Positions 11,887 through 23,925 of a stretch of DNA of 64,000 nucleotides are shown here, in pieces; position 1 is the first letter of the stretch, and each line of letters starts with the position of its first letter. Origin of the DNA: Rhizophagus irregularis (taxonomy: Eukaryota > Glomeromycota > Glomeromycetes > Glomerales > Glomeraceae); NCBI RefSeq assembly GCF_026210795.1, contig NC_089456.1, positions 2,358,501-2,422,500 of the forward strand, written 5' to 3'. Under the pieces are notes generated by a model. It ran no database searches. It was not told where the DNA came from and was given only the letters and a program-made list of their open reading frames with translations. The position numbers and the translations under genes were made by a program.

Positions 11887-12961
11887 CCATCAGGAATTTC
11901 CAGTTCATCTTGTTCTTTTGAATAAAGATTTGGATTATTAACTATTTCTTAATCATCTATAAGAAAATAAATATACTTAAAATAGTATAAGGATTATTTG
12001 TTATTATGTAAAATTTTCACCTACCATCGACATTTGGAGTTATTTCTTTTTCATTGTCTAAATTTAAATAGAAGTCGCGTTTAATAAATAAATGAAATTG
12101 ATATAATAATGAATTTTATTTGTTGGTAATTTATTACTATTCTTACCATTTGAATTTATTCAACTTTATAAATAATTTAGATAATTTTTTATTACTATCT
12201 AAAATTTAAGATATTGATTTAATATAAAAATTCAAACTTGATTTGGCAATAATTAAAATACATTACCTCTAAAAATGGTAACTATTTTTGATGACTATTC
12301 TGCTTATTTGATTTAATAAAATTGTTAACTAAAATGTGTGATTTTAACATTCCTAACAGTAGTAAGTATTTATTAACATTACAGCGTTGAATTATCATAT
12401 AATGATGTTTAATAATTGATATTTAATTTACTATGAAACGCTGTTAGTAGTAAAATAAAGTAAATTAATTATAGTAACCAAAAAAAATAGTAGAAATTAT
12501 TATTTATACAGTTACACCTTCTTGTTCTTCTATTATAATAAAAGACAACATTAATAAAATATTATAAAATAAATACATTTGTTAATAAAATATTATGCAC
12601 TTATACCTTCTGTTGCATTTCTTGGTTCAGGTAGATTTTCAAAGTTGTGAATTTTACTTGTAAATAATCTGATACTCGTATAATTTTCTTCTACTTTATT
12701 CATTTCTAAATCATCAATTTCTGATCTGAGTAATTAATCTGACATATTTTGATAATCTAAATAAATTTTTTTCATTTTTTTCCCAGCATTCCAACATTCT
12801 TTCATTAAATTTTTATATTCTAATGGAGTTCCTGGCACAATTTTTGGCCTTATACCGTTAATAATATTCATTACAATATCATTTTCATGTTCATAATTTA
12901 TAAATGGTGTTTGTCCAGATGACATTTCCCTCATCTGATGTACATCGTGATTTTTCCACAT
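11887..12961 (-). pseudogene. Kinase C-terminal fragment with micro-exon tail
   Basis: The 12961-12734 frame matches the C-lobe of Rhizophagus-type kinases: EMSSGQTPFINYEHENDIVM, then INGIRPKIVPGTPLEYKNLM and KECW. After a stop, 12720-12605 continues with the family tail (SKIHNFENLPEPRNATE). Further downstream on the minus strand are short blocks bounded by AG and GT: about 12523-12512, 12060-12027 and 11955-11887, the last with donor GTAAGT. They look like tail micro-exons. The ATP-binding and catalytic parts are missing and the last block has an in-frame TAA. I read it as a decayed 3' half of a kinase gene. Confidence 0.7.
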
Positions 12962-14196
12962 TATATAAATCGTTGATTAATTATTCCTTGTAAATATTCT
13001 TTACATAATTATAAAAAGCATAAAAAGAGATCAATATATTTTGAAGTTAATTATCACATAATTTTTCACATAGTATAATATGTACAATTTTTATTTATTG
13101 TCATGTCTTATAATTAATATACAACTTAACTTTACTCTTTATCATTTCGCATAAAAAATGTTAAGATATAGTTTGAATATTACTTAATGTACTTAATGTT
13201 ATTTAGGATAAAACATGTAGAAATATCTTCTATCAAAATTCTTTAAACTCAGTTATAAATGATATAAATGATGATAGCTTATAATTCGTTGCATAATTCA
13301 TTAAATATTCAGTCCTAATCTTTAACATTATGAATAAACTTTTTTGATTTACTTATAATCAAAATTGTAGCATGTCCGTGTATTTTAATTAATCTTCAGA
13401 TTTTATAAATTTATATTAATACCCACTGCTTTTTAGTTATCAATTAATAAATTTTGTCTATGAAACTTTAATTTTATTTGATAAAATAAAATTTGTTCTC
13501 TCTATCAGTTATGTTTATTCAAATGAAATGAGAAATTAAATTAAGTCTTACATAAATTATTTATTAGTGAAGTTACTAAGAGTTATGTAGATTTACAATA
13601 TTCATATAAAATACTAATACTAATATATGTTGATTTATGTAAAAAACTTTTAAGACTTGATAAATCTTTCAATAGACAATTTTTTGAAAAAATAAAAACA
13701 TCAACAGTGCGTTTTTACTGTTATCTTAATTGTTGTCATATTTATAAAATTGAAAAAAAGTCAGGTCAGAAAGTAATATTCATGACGCGTTAATGAGATC
13801 CAATTTTGTAAAAGGATCGGAAATAGGAAAATTGCATTTATTTTTTAAATTTCCAAATTCTATCTTGGCAAATTACTATACATATAACTTCTAGAGTGAA
13901 TTAACATTCTTTACATAAAATATTAGTGATTATAACGAAATTTTAACAATTTTTGTTTGAGTTAAATTTCGATGACAAATATTTTTATTTGGATACATTA
14001 TAGTTTGAAAATATTATATTGGAAAAGTAATAATCAAACTCGTAAAAAGTTTAACCTATTTAATTTTTATTAAAAAATCTACAATTTTGGTAATAGTAAA
14101 CAGTTAAATAATGGATCTGTAGATGCATAAGAACCAATTGGTTATATAAATTTTTTTATTATAAAAAAAAGCTAAAATTAAAAAACTTAAATTTAC
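12962..14196. other. Gene-poor intergenic stretch
   Basis: AT-rich, without long frames or recognisable repeats. Confidence 0.45.
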
Positions 14197-14197
14197 C

Positions 14198-14279
14198 TAA
14201 AATCGCATGAATTGAATCACTGGTTGCTAAATAAACGTTGATATCTCGCTCGATTGCATTTGAATAATCTTTGATTCCT
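14198..14279 (-). other. Isolated exon-like block
   Basis: On the minus strand the block follows TTTTTAG and ends at GTAAATTT. One frame is open throughout and contains YSNAIERDINVYLATSDSIH. It may be a tail exon of the kinase pseudogene immediately upstream on this strand or of another lost gene. No family recognised. Confidence 0.35.
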
Positions 14280-14804
14280 AAAAAGTGTAAATTCTAACCT
14301 TTTAAATGAATATAAAATAAAATGTGTGACGCTGAACGTGAAATTCATTACGGAAATTCGAATTATATTTCTTATCAACAATTATTTTCACAGAAAAATC
14401 TTGAATTCTTTCTATTTAACTTTAAATGGCTTTATTGGCTAGTATTTAAAGCCTTTAATAAATGTAACTAATAGGACAATCCTTGCAAAATAAAATAAAG
14501 CTTATTTATTTCGATTTAGACATATTCTTATAAAAAAAATAAATATAAAAAAATGAATAAAAAAATGTTTAATATAAAATGTTAATATATTTTCCCATTT
14601 TTTTTTGTTTACTACTTAAAAAAAATGTTAAAATATAAACCACTCAATTTCTTAGTAATTTACCCAGCATAGCTTGCTAAATTTTTATCAAATGTCCTGG
14701 AATAACACTATAACATCATCCTTGATCTCACTACCAAGTTCACAATAAAAAAATGGATAAATTATTATAGTTATTTACATTTTAAATATTTTCATTTAAA
14801 GTAA

Positions 14805-15700
14805 ATGTTTAATTGTATCAAGTTTAGTAAAATCCATTCTTAATGAATCTAAAATATTAGCTGTTAGCAACTTATCTGTTATTATAACAAATCATATATG
14901 TTTACATGAATATTCATTATTATCAGCATTTTTTGGTTCTGGAAGATTTTCAAAATCTAGAAGCCTACTCGTATAAATTGCCTGCTGAGGATGTGTTGTA
15001 TATAAGAGATTATTGGTAGATGATAATGGAGATTGAACTGTTGAAGATGACTTTTTATTAATTTCATCTGCTTCTTTAATTGGCTTATTGATCACAATAT
15101 CTACATTATGATTAATATATAATTTATTTATTGATATACTTAATTCACCTGCATTAAGTCGTTTTAAAGGGTCTGCATCCCAACATTAATTAATAATGTC
15201 AAAAATTAATTGAGGAATCCTATAATTAGATTTTGGCCTCAACCCTTCACAAATTTTCATTGCTAAGAATTCATCATGAGCTATGTCATAATAAGGAGGC
15301 AATCCTGTACAAATTTCATATGCAATAATTCCAAATCCATAAATATCACTTGCTTGTGTATATTCCTTTCCTCTTAAAACTTCTGGAGCTACATAAGTAA
15401 TACTCAATATATTTTTTTTATTACTATCTTGAAAAGTCTTTACAAAAGCGTGTCGATCAGAATCGCTTAGTATATTTCCACAATGAAAATCTTGATGAAT
15501 TAATAAATATCTTTAAGACCAAGTGCAATACAAAATAATCTCCACAACTTTCGATCCCAATCAAGTAAAATGAAGTTGTTATTTAAATGTGGTCTTAAGC
15601 TATCATATTTTAAATGTATCTACCATCATAAAATTATTTGTTTTGGATTTTTGGCAATACCAAAACAACGGACCACACAATTAGTAGAATATACTAAAAT
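14805..15700 (-). pseudogene. Zinc-ribbon-type kinase pseudogene
   Basis: Related to the kinases at 929 and 5966. It begins near the VRCFGIAKNP region and lacks the zinc-ribbon and ATP-loop half. The catalytic loop is altered (HRD to HQD), the DLG segment is deleted, and the frame is disturbed before [18 protein letters not shown] replaces Gln in the KQCWDAD motif near 15187. The tail (LLDFENLPEPKN, then an exon at 14848-14805 reading DSLRMDFTKLD) is still recognisable, with the second-intron donor changed. Non-functional as a kinase. Confidence 0.85.
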
Positions 15701-15964
15701 ATTTTATTCAACCTTAAAAGGAAACCTTGCCAACTTCACATAAAATAAATAAATAAATAAAAAATAATAAAAGAAGATTAAAGAAAATTATATAGGCCAA
15801 AATTTTGATAAAAAGAATATACATATGAATCTATTTGATGAAGGTGAGAAAAAATTGAGAAACAGCTTAATAACATGGAATGATAAAAGTAGAAAGGTGA
15901 TTTTTGCAGAAGATAAAAAGAAATCACAGAGCAAAAAATATAGAAGAATAGGTTATCATATGAT

Positions 15965-16296
15965 TAGGGGATGGCCAGAAATGACGTAATTTAAATTTTA
16001 GGATTTTTGACCCCCCCCCTCCCTATGTCATCATTCATTTTAGGAAATGTAAAATTAAAACACAATTCTGGCTAGAATTATATTAACTACAAGTGTCTAA
16101 AAATGAAAGGTGTGTAACATCATCATGGTCTTAACCCCCCTCCCCCTGATTATTGGTTTCAGAAATATTTTAAGTTATCCGAAAACTGGCAATCCGGATG
16201 GATCTGACGAAATCCGGTTCAAACCGCGGATTTCATCCGGATTTTTGATTTAATCCGGATCAATCCAGATCAATTTGTACACAGATCGAAGCACTA
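15965..16296. mobile_element. hAT-like MITE with perfect 8-bp target duplication
   Basis: The octamer CATATGAT occurs at 15957-15964 and again at 16297-16304, directly bounding a segment that starts TAGGGG and ends GATCGAAGCACTA. The right end equals that of the element at 10962-11185, while the left end differs (TAGGGG versus TAGTGC). The interior has C-rich runs (9 C near 16011) and several CCGGAT motifs near the right end. A second hAT-type non-autonomous element with one changed terminus. Confidence 0.85.
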
Positions 16297-16689
16297 CATA
16301 TGATAATTTTTGATGCAGAAGAAAAGAAAGAAGAAAATTTGCCACGTTTAGTCGAATGTCAAGGATGAAAGAAATATAGGTAAAAAGTTAGATAAAGATG
16401 ATGGAAAAAAGGAATGTTTAATACATATAAAAATGAAGAAAGTAGGATTCATAAAAAAAGGAATGAAGAAGGATGGATGAAACGATGAGAAATATAAGAA
16501 TGAAAAACGAAGTTTTGAAAAATTATATAATAGAAGAAGAAAGAGATAAGAATTATAATAAAAGAATCGATATGATTGATGAAATTTTAAAAGAAAATCA
16601 AAATTTTATTGATATATTAAGTACAGTATAAGGGAATCAGTAGAAGGAGATAAGAGGAAAGGAGTTTATTTGATAATAGCGTGCGTAAA

Positions 16690-17420
16690 AGGGAAAATAA
16701 AGATATCTGAAAAAGGAATTAGAATATTTGGTGAGTTGGGTGATAAGAGATAGTGATTTTATTGGAAAAAATGGGACAAGATTTAGTGCGAAATTTGAAG
16801 TTACGAAAGAGAATGAATTTAAGATTTTATTAAGATGTTTATTAATAGGTATAATTTTAATAGAAAAAGGTAGCGATGTTCTGTTGGGAATTGATGAAAA
16901 AGTTAGGAGATGTTTAGAAAATTTTATGAAAAATTTAAGTAATAGGAAAAGGATAGACGAAGATTATTATTTAGAAATGTTGGCGATTGAAAAATTTTTA
17001 CAGGATGAGGATATGAAATTGGATATTTTAGGACATTCAGAATTAGAAAATATATTAGAAGAAAAGAGAGAAATGGGAAAATTTTTATTGTAGATGAAGA
17101 AAAGTAATTTGGAAACATACGAAATAGAAGTGATAGATGAAGGTTTAACGATAGGGTTAAAACGCTGAATTTTATTAATAATAAAAATAAATTTACTTTC
17201 CGGCAGTGTAGTGAAGAAGATACAAAGAAGAGGTCATATAAAATTGTAAATTTGTTAAAAGAATTACCGACTTATGAAGTTCTATATAAAAGAAATAAAA
17301 GAAATAATAATGAAACATGTCCAAGATGCAATAATGAAATAGAAGATTGGTTTCATATTTGGAAATGCGAAAGAAATGAAGCCACGATAGAAGAAATTTT
17401 ATGAGACAATATTTGAGTAC
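16690..17420 (+). pseudogene. Decayed transposon-like protein with CxxC...HxxxC motif
   Basis: One frame is open at 16728-17093, with RDSDFIGKNGTRFSAKFEVT and LSNRKRIDEDYYLEML. After stops and shifts a further coding block at 17195-17400 gives ELPTYEVLYK, then CPRCNNEIEDWFHIWKCE, a CX2C...HX3C zinc-binding motif. Similar motifs occur at the ends of retrotransposon RNase H regions. A possible continuation lies at 17730-18010. The region resembles a repeated Rhizophagus family of transposon origin that I recognise only loosely; I cannot name the class. Confidence 0.5.
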
Positions 17421-17602
17421 GAAGAAAAAATTAATATTAGAAGATAAAAAGAAGAATTGGAGATACCACGTGTTATTCTACTTTTTCATCATGCTGATAT
17501 TTTTTTATTAAGCTATAAATAAACTGCCATTGCATAATTATTATCGATATTTTTGATGTTAATTGTATTTATAAGATGATCATTGGCGGCTGCAGAATAA
17601 CA

Positions 17603-17680
17603 GTTATTTGATAGGAGTGTTAAAATATCATCCGAACTGCTTCGCAGTTCGGTGATATTCTAATCCCCCTATCAAATAAC
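17603..17680. repeat. Nested fold-back element
   Basis: GTTATTTGATAGG at 17603-17615 pairs with CCTATCAAATAAC at 17668-17680. Inside, CCGAACTGC TTC GCAGTTCGG forms a nine-pair GC-rich hairpin, extended by AATATCA/TGATATT. This is a tiny palindromic repeat, perhaps a degenerate MITE or a structured insertion inside the older transposon remnant. Confidence 0.7.
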
Positions 17681-18010
17681 GAATACATATATTAATTTGT
17701 GAAATAATGATGCATCAATCAGATATTTTATTAGGATTTAATAGAATATGGGAACTTTTGAGAGGAGTTTATAATAGAAAATTTGACGAGATATCGAATA
17801 CAAGGCTCTAATTGGAGATTTGTGGGGATTTTGTTATGGAAAATATATAGAGAATTTTCAAGAAAAATCGAAAAAACAAATGAAAATAGTTTAAACATAA
17901 ACGAAAAAAATACAGAAAAATTAGTAAAATTAGCAACAAGAGATAGTTTATTAGGGATGTAACCAATGATAGACCTTTTAAGAATACTTGGGGAACGAAA
18001 GTTAAATTGT

Positions 18011-18925
18011 AGTTAGAATAATTAGATTATGATTATATAGTTATATATCTAGTATAGTAATTAGATAGATTGGTTAGTTATAGGTTTTTTTTTAAAAAAA
18101 AAAGAAAAAGAAAAAAATAATAAATAATAAATGAGAATCTAAGAAAAAAAAAGAACCGAATAATTTTTTGCGCATTATACGTTTTGTTTAATAACTAGAG
18201 GATTTGATGTATGGTGACCAGTTAAGAACCTTTTTTAAATGGACTTTTATTATTTATAAATTTTATTTGTTAATTGTTAAATAATGAAAACACAGTAAAA
18301 AAAAAGAATTGGCGTTTTTAATAAGAATATATTGTTTTTTTTTTGCTTTACATTAAAACTTATATTTTTAAGTTTTAACGATCGTCAATGATTTGCGTTT
18401 GCTTTTATATAGACAATATCAGATATTTATTAATAAAGTTGGATTTCATTATAAATTAAAAAAAATATCTCTTGTAAAACATTAATAAATATTTAAGGAA
18501 ATAAGGTTGCCTATAGTAAGTTGCAATTTTAAACAATGATTTCGAACGAGCTATTCTCAAATACAGTATACAAGTCATGTATTGGAACCATGTATGCAGT
18601 TGGCGTTATCTAAAAAAAAAGACAATACATAATTATGTTTTTACATAATGTCTGTCTTTGTAATGACGAAATTAGAACAAAAATGTACATTATAGGATGA
18701 TCTTTCAGGTGTAAGCACTTATTATATCACATGTTAGACCATGGTATTTTATTCCTAACCTAATATGGGTTAGGAATCAGTGGAGATTATCATTATCATT
18801 CCGAACAATCTTACAATTAATAGCGGTCAAAACCTGTTCTTACAACTAATGACTAACGACAAACATAAAAATCGGTAGTACAATCGAATTTTATATAAGA
18901 GCGTTAAAGAAAAAAATAAAAACGG
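18011..18925. other. Intergenic region with T9A10 tract
   Basis: AT-rich. Contains a T9A10 block at 18085-18103. No gene recognised until the kinase-Sel1 start. Confidence 0.45.
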
Positions 18926-18945
18926 TTTTTTTTTTAAAAAAAAAA
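18926..18945. promoter_or_regulatory. T10A10 tract abutting a start codon
   Basis: Perfect T10A10; the tenth A is the A of the ATG at 18945-18947. It shows how close these tracts can sit to coding starts and suggests a role in promoter or leader function. Confidence 0.5.
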
Positions 18946-21672
18946 TGTCGATAACCGAAGAACAAAACAAAGATTTCAATTACGTTGATTGGATAAGAAA
19001 AGCAATTGAGAATAATTTTATTACATACTATGATCATAACGAATTTAAAAATAAAAAAAAAATTGAAAATAGTAATAATTCGGTCGGAAAAATATTTAAA
19101 GCAAACTGGAATAACACTAATACTAATTTGGTCGTGAAAACATCGTACGAATTGGACGCTGAAAAAATTGTAAATGAGGTATTTAAAATTTTAATATATT
19201 TCATATAATTAATAATTTCACAAAAATCTTATTTATCAAATATATATAAATAACAGCTCAAAGCGCAGCAAGAAGTTAATTTTCATAAAAATATTTTACA
19301 AATTTATGGAATTTCAAAATTAGACAATCAGTATTCATTAGTGTTAGAGTACGCGGATGATGGATCATTATATTCTTATTTGAAGAAAAGTTTCACTAAA
19401 CTTGGATGGGATGATAAATATTGTTTAGCGTTACAACTCGCAAATGCTATAGACTTTATTCATAGTAAAGGTATAATCCACTCTAATCTGGTACGTATTA
19501 ATTATTTAAAATATTTCTTCTTATCGTTACATGAATCAACGATTATTCATTTGTTTATATATATTTTTAGCATGCGCAAAATGTACTGGTACATAAAAAT
19601 ATCATTAAGATTGCAGATTTTGGCTTATTTAAAAGGGTGAATGAAATATCAAATTACTCCAATAAAGTATTAGATTTTCTTCCTTATTTAGATCCAAAAA
19701 ACTTTAATGATGCATTTAATATCAAATGTGAAAGTCAACCCCATATAATGAATTTTAAATCAGACATTTATAGTATAGGAGTTCTTTTCTGGTTATTGTC
19801 AAGCGGACGTAGACCTTTTTATGATGAAGGTACACAATATGATATAAGTTTAGCCATGGATATAGTAAATGGAAAAAGAGAAGAGATCATAGAGGACACA
19901 CCTGTTGAATATAGTGATATATATACAGGTACGTATCATCACAGTGGAATGGGTGGGATGATTTACATGACAATTAATGATGTAAAATTCTATTTTTAGC
20001 GTGTTGGTCAGATGATCTTGATGAAAGACCATCTATTCAAATAGTAGTTTCATATCTTAAATCAATAATTGATTATTCTGCAAATGAAATTGAGATGAAT
20101 GATTATGATGATTTATCTATATACGACAACTTTTCAAAAATTATGATAGATGATGACTTCAGTTTAAACACGTTTGATTATGTAAAAAACAATTTATTAA
20201 TACTTAATTTAACTGATTCAACTAATAATGTTGAAAAAATTGTTGATAAATTAATTAATCATTTGATTAGAGTTCATGATGAATTGTGTTATTTTCCTAT
20301 CGAAACAAGAGAAATCATCAATCAAAATATTCAAGATATTGATAAGTTTTTAAAAATTAAAATTTTCGATTGGCTTATTAGAAATAAAACATCATCAAAA
20401 TATATTTTTTTTCGTGGCTTTCTTTATTATAATGGAATCATTATTATAGAGAAAGATGAATATAAAGCATTTAAATTGTTTTTAAAAGCATCAAAAGATA
20501 ATTATCCTATTGCTCAATTCTATTTAGGTAAATTGTATAAAGATCCTAAAAAAGCCTTTTATTGGTATCAAAAATCGGCAGAAAATGGAAGTAAACTTGC
20601 ACAATTTTATTTAGGTAAATGTTATGAAAATGGAAATGGTATTGAAAAAGATAATTTTAAAGCATTCAAATGTTATGAAAAAGCAGCAATAAGTGGAAAT
20701 AAAATTTTACAATTTAATTTAGGTAGATGTTATTTATGTGGTATAGGTATAGAAAAAGATTATGATAAATCAATTGAATGGTTTGAAAAATCAGCTAGAC
20801 AAGGGTATATTATTACTCAACTTGGACTTGGAATATTATATGAAAAAGAGAAAAAAGATTTTGAAAACTCATTTTATTGGACTGAAAGAGCAATAAAAAA
20901 AGGAAGAAAATTTGAACAATCTCATATAGGTACATATTATGATAATTGTTTGAGTGCTCAGAAGGAGGATTTTGAACCATTTGAATTATTTGAAAGATCG
21001 GCCAAACAAGGATGTTACAGTGCAATATATATATTAGGACATTTATATTTAAAAGGAATAGGTTCTGAAAAACAATTAAAAGAATCAGTTCATTTGATTG
21101 AAAAAGAGGCAATAAAAGGAAATAAACACGCGCAATTATATTTAGGAAGATTTTATGAAGAAGGAATTATTGTTGAGAAAAGTTGTGTTGAAGCATTTAA
21201 GTGGTACAAAAATGCAGCGAATGATGGAAATAAATATGCTCAATTAATTTTAGGATTTTATTTTGAAAAAGGAGGGTCTGGATTTGTAGAAAAGGATATA
21301 AAAAAAGCGGTATGGTGGTATGAAAAGTCAGCTGAACAAGAATATTCTTATGCACAATGTTGTTTAGGATATTTATACGAAAAAGGTGAAGAAATTGATC
21401 GAGATTCAAGAAAAGCCATTTATTGGTATAAAAAAGCAGCAGAAAATGGATATGAATCTGCGTATTATCTTTTAGCTAAATTTTATGAGGTCGTTGAAAA
21501 AAATGAAGCTGAAGCATTTAAACATATTAAATATTATATTGAAAAAGGTTACTTGAAAGGAATATATGTACTATTAGGATATTATAAAAGAGGAATCGGA
21601 ACTGATATTGATAAAGAAAAGGCAGCTAATTTATTTAAAATTGCTTCTAAAATAAAAAAACTGACACAATAA
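18945..21672 (+). CDS. Kinase-like domain fused to Sel1 repeats, four exons, catalytic Asp lost
   Basis: 832-residue protein. Exons are 18945-19178, 19257-19490, 19571-19928 and 20000-21672; all junctions are GT-AG and keep the frame (for example TACAG|GTACGT...TTTTTAG giving YTACWSDD). The N-lobe has a weak glycine loop (SVGKIFKANW) and K65 in LVVK. The catalytic loop reads IHSNLHAQN: the usual HRD Asp is Asn155, while N160 and DFG (D172) remain. SDIYSIGVLFW and ERPSI match the C-lobe. From about residue 430 come roughly ten Sel1-like repeats (KAFYWYQKSAENGSKLAQ type), which form alpha-helical protein-binding solenoids. Likely a pseudokinase or weak kinase on a scaffold. The start is fixed by the first exon and its T10A10 leader. 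The frame is intact. Confidence 0.88.
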
Positions 21673-22274
21673 GCTAATTTATAATTTAGTACATTCTCGC
21701 ATTTTCTAGTAATTCAAGGAAATCAATTAATTAAATTGAGATTTCTCTTAAATCTCCTTGTATTACTAATTTTTAAATTATTATGTAATAAATAAATAAA
21801 TAAATAAAGATTATCCGGTATTTTATAATTGATGATTGACAAAATATCATGTGCATCAGGTAAAGTTTAAAAAAGTTTAATGGTTACATCAGATAAATCA
21901 CTTATTTGGCACTTCAAGCCGAATAACTATTAAATCTTGTTGCAGACTTGAGATGTCTTAATTATTTGAGTTACAAACTGAAGTAGTTATGTAAATGATA
22001 TTACGAAAGCTAATCATGTACTGCCTCATCAAATGCAAACAACTGTAAAGAATTTTCGAGGAAAGATCTACGTAGCATTTTGGTTTAGTTTATATTTCGG
22101 CTTAAAAATGTTTTTAAGTTGCCATCGCTTATTAATAGTAGCGGTCTTTTATTAATTTATTTTGGCAGTTTTAGTAATTAGATTATTTTATTAATTACAT
22201 GATTATATGATAGATAAAATTATAAAATGCGAGAAACTTACTATATAGTGTATTAAACGTTATATTAATGTCTG
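21673..22274. other. Intergenic region after kinase-Sel1 gene
   Basis: AT-rich 3' flank with a TAAA repeat near 21788-21808. No gene seen. Confidence 0.45.
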
Positions 22275-22820
22275 AAAATATTGAATAATCTTGAAGAAAT
22301 TTACAAAATTTATGAGAAACAAGTTCTTAATCAAGAATTCTGATCATGTCCTGATTATAATAAATCAAATACTGTATATATTGGGATTGGTGCCAAAATT
22401 GCAATTCTAAACGACTTCGAAAGGTAAGGTTTTCGAAAAATGGGCTTGCGGAAATAAATTTATAGATAAATTTATACAGAAGCTCAATTAAAAGCTAGAA
22501 ATCAGAAGAAAATTATAGAATGGTTTCCATGCAATAATTTAAGAAATGTATATTACCTTGCCTTAAGACTATTTGGTTGGGTTCTTTGAAATCATGGGGT
22601 ACAATACATTATCAAAAGTAGGAATGCCAGAGATCATTTCTCACGTTATAATATTCAATATATCCTTAAATGTTTGTCAAGGATTAAGAACAAAAATTGG
22701 GAAGAATTGAAATTTATGAAGTCATGGAGAATAATTACTTGGAATTAATAAAAAGATGTGGATTCTGATCTTGTTAAAAGACCAACTGCTGAAGAATTAT
22801 AATGAAATGTTATAGACTCT
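22275..22820 (+). pseudogene. Zinc-ribbon kinase relic with internal deletion
   Basis: In shifting frames the N-terminal pattern appears (LEEIYKIYEKQVLNQEF, CPDYN, YTEAQLKARNQKKIIEWFP), then a short gap, then the C-lobe pattern (SLNVCQGLR.KIG, DSDLVKRPTAEEL). The kinase core between them is missing. Several stops occur. Confidence 0.7.
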
Positions 22821-23533
22821 TTTACCGGGTAAAATAATAAATCTGTTTAGAAAGACAATTTTTTAATGAAAATTATAATTTGTTAAATTTAATAAATACT
22901 ATCTAATTCCTCTTTTTTTACGTGAAATGAAATTTTAAACGAAAAATCATCCGTTGTCTTGTTATTTTATAAATTTTTATTTTATTTTTTATTTTATTTT
23001 CAACGTGAACAAAGTTATAGTACAAATTACATAGAAATCATATGCTAGTAATTCAAAAAAAACTGCAAACCAAAACCGCATAATAGCGATAATTACATTT
23101 AGTTACATTATTAAATATAAATTTTTATATCACTAGACCAATATCACATGATAAGAAAAATATTAGAAGATTTTAATAAAAATTAATAATAATATCTAAT
23201 TTAACGCAAAATTTTCTAATTTTTATGGTGCACACTGCAGGGTTCACGATCCGGCTGGTTTCTTCCCAATTGCATCCAAGGTTATAGCCTGAAAGGAGTC
23301 CTACTTAGTTATTCTTGTAACTAATCTCTTTAATTTCTTAAAATTTGTATGGCATGCTCAAGAAGAAACAAGAAAGTGTATGAATGCATTAATATTTATT
23401 ATATGTATTAATGCAATTATGTTATAATTGTGATTATGTTATAATTACACGATTAATTGCCATGAATTGTGCATCAATATCGGGATTATCACCCCGAAAT
23501 TCGATATAATTTGCCCATTACAGTTACAACATC

Positions 23534-23628
23534 ATGTCATGTACAAAGTAATTTACCTTAATTAATTTATGAAGTTTAAGATTTCAGAATGATTTTTCAA
23601 CCTTACATTCATGCATTTTAGTTAGAAA
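23534..23628 (+). pseudogene. F-box N-terminal fragment (copy A)
   Basis: Starts ATGTCATGTACAAAG and, with two frameshifts and stops, matches the first 35 codons of the F-box genes up to NDFSTLHSCILV. It is preceded by the family's upstream motif (CAATATCGGGATTATCACC). The same relic stands at 26982 in copy B, so it predates the duplication. Confidence 0.8.
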
Positions 23629-23925
23629 TTATAATTAATTTTTGACATGTATGATTCACCTTTAAATGAATTAATTCACCATATATTTACTTATAGTAAG
23701 CATAATACGCATAATATATGTGTGAATTATGATGATGGATCGCCAAATTTTAGAATAAAGAATTTTCGGACTTTTCGATTGATAAATTGTTATATAATAA
23801 AAATTTCATAATAATCTTAATAATCTTAATTATAAATAAATATTTTATTTGAAATAAGTAAATTTATAAGCACCTTTATACAAAAAAAAAATATTCCTAT
23901 CTGATATTTTTAAATTACTAGACAA

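Noticed and set aside
20813-21409. Minus-strand frames inside the Sel1 region
   Set aside because: Antisense shadows of the regular Sel1 repeats.
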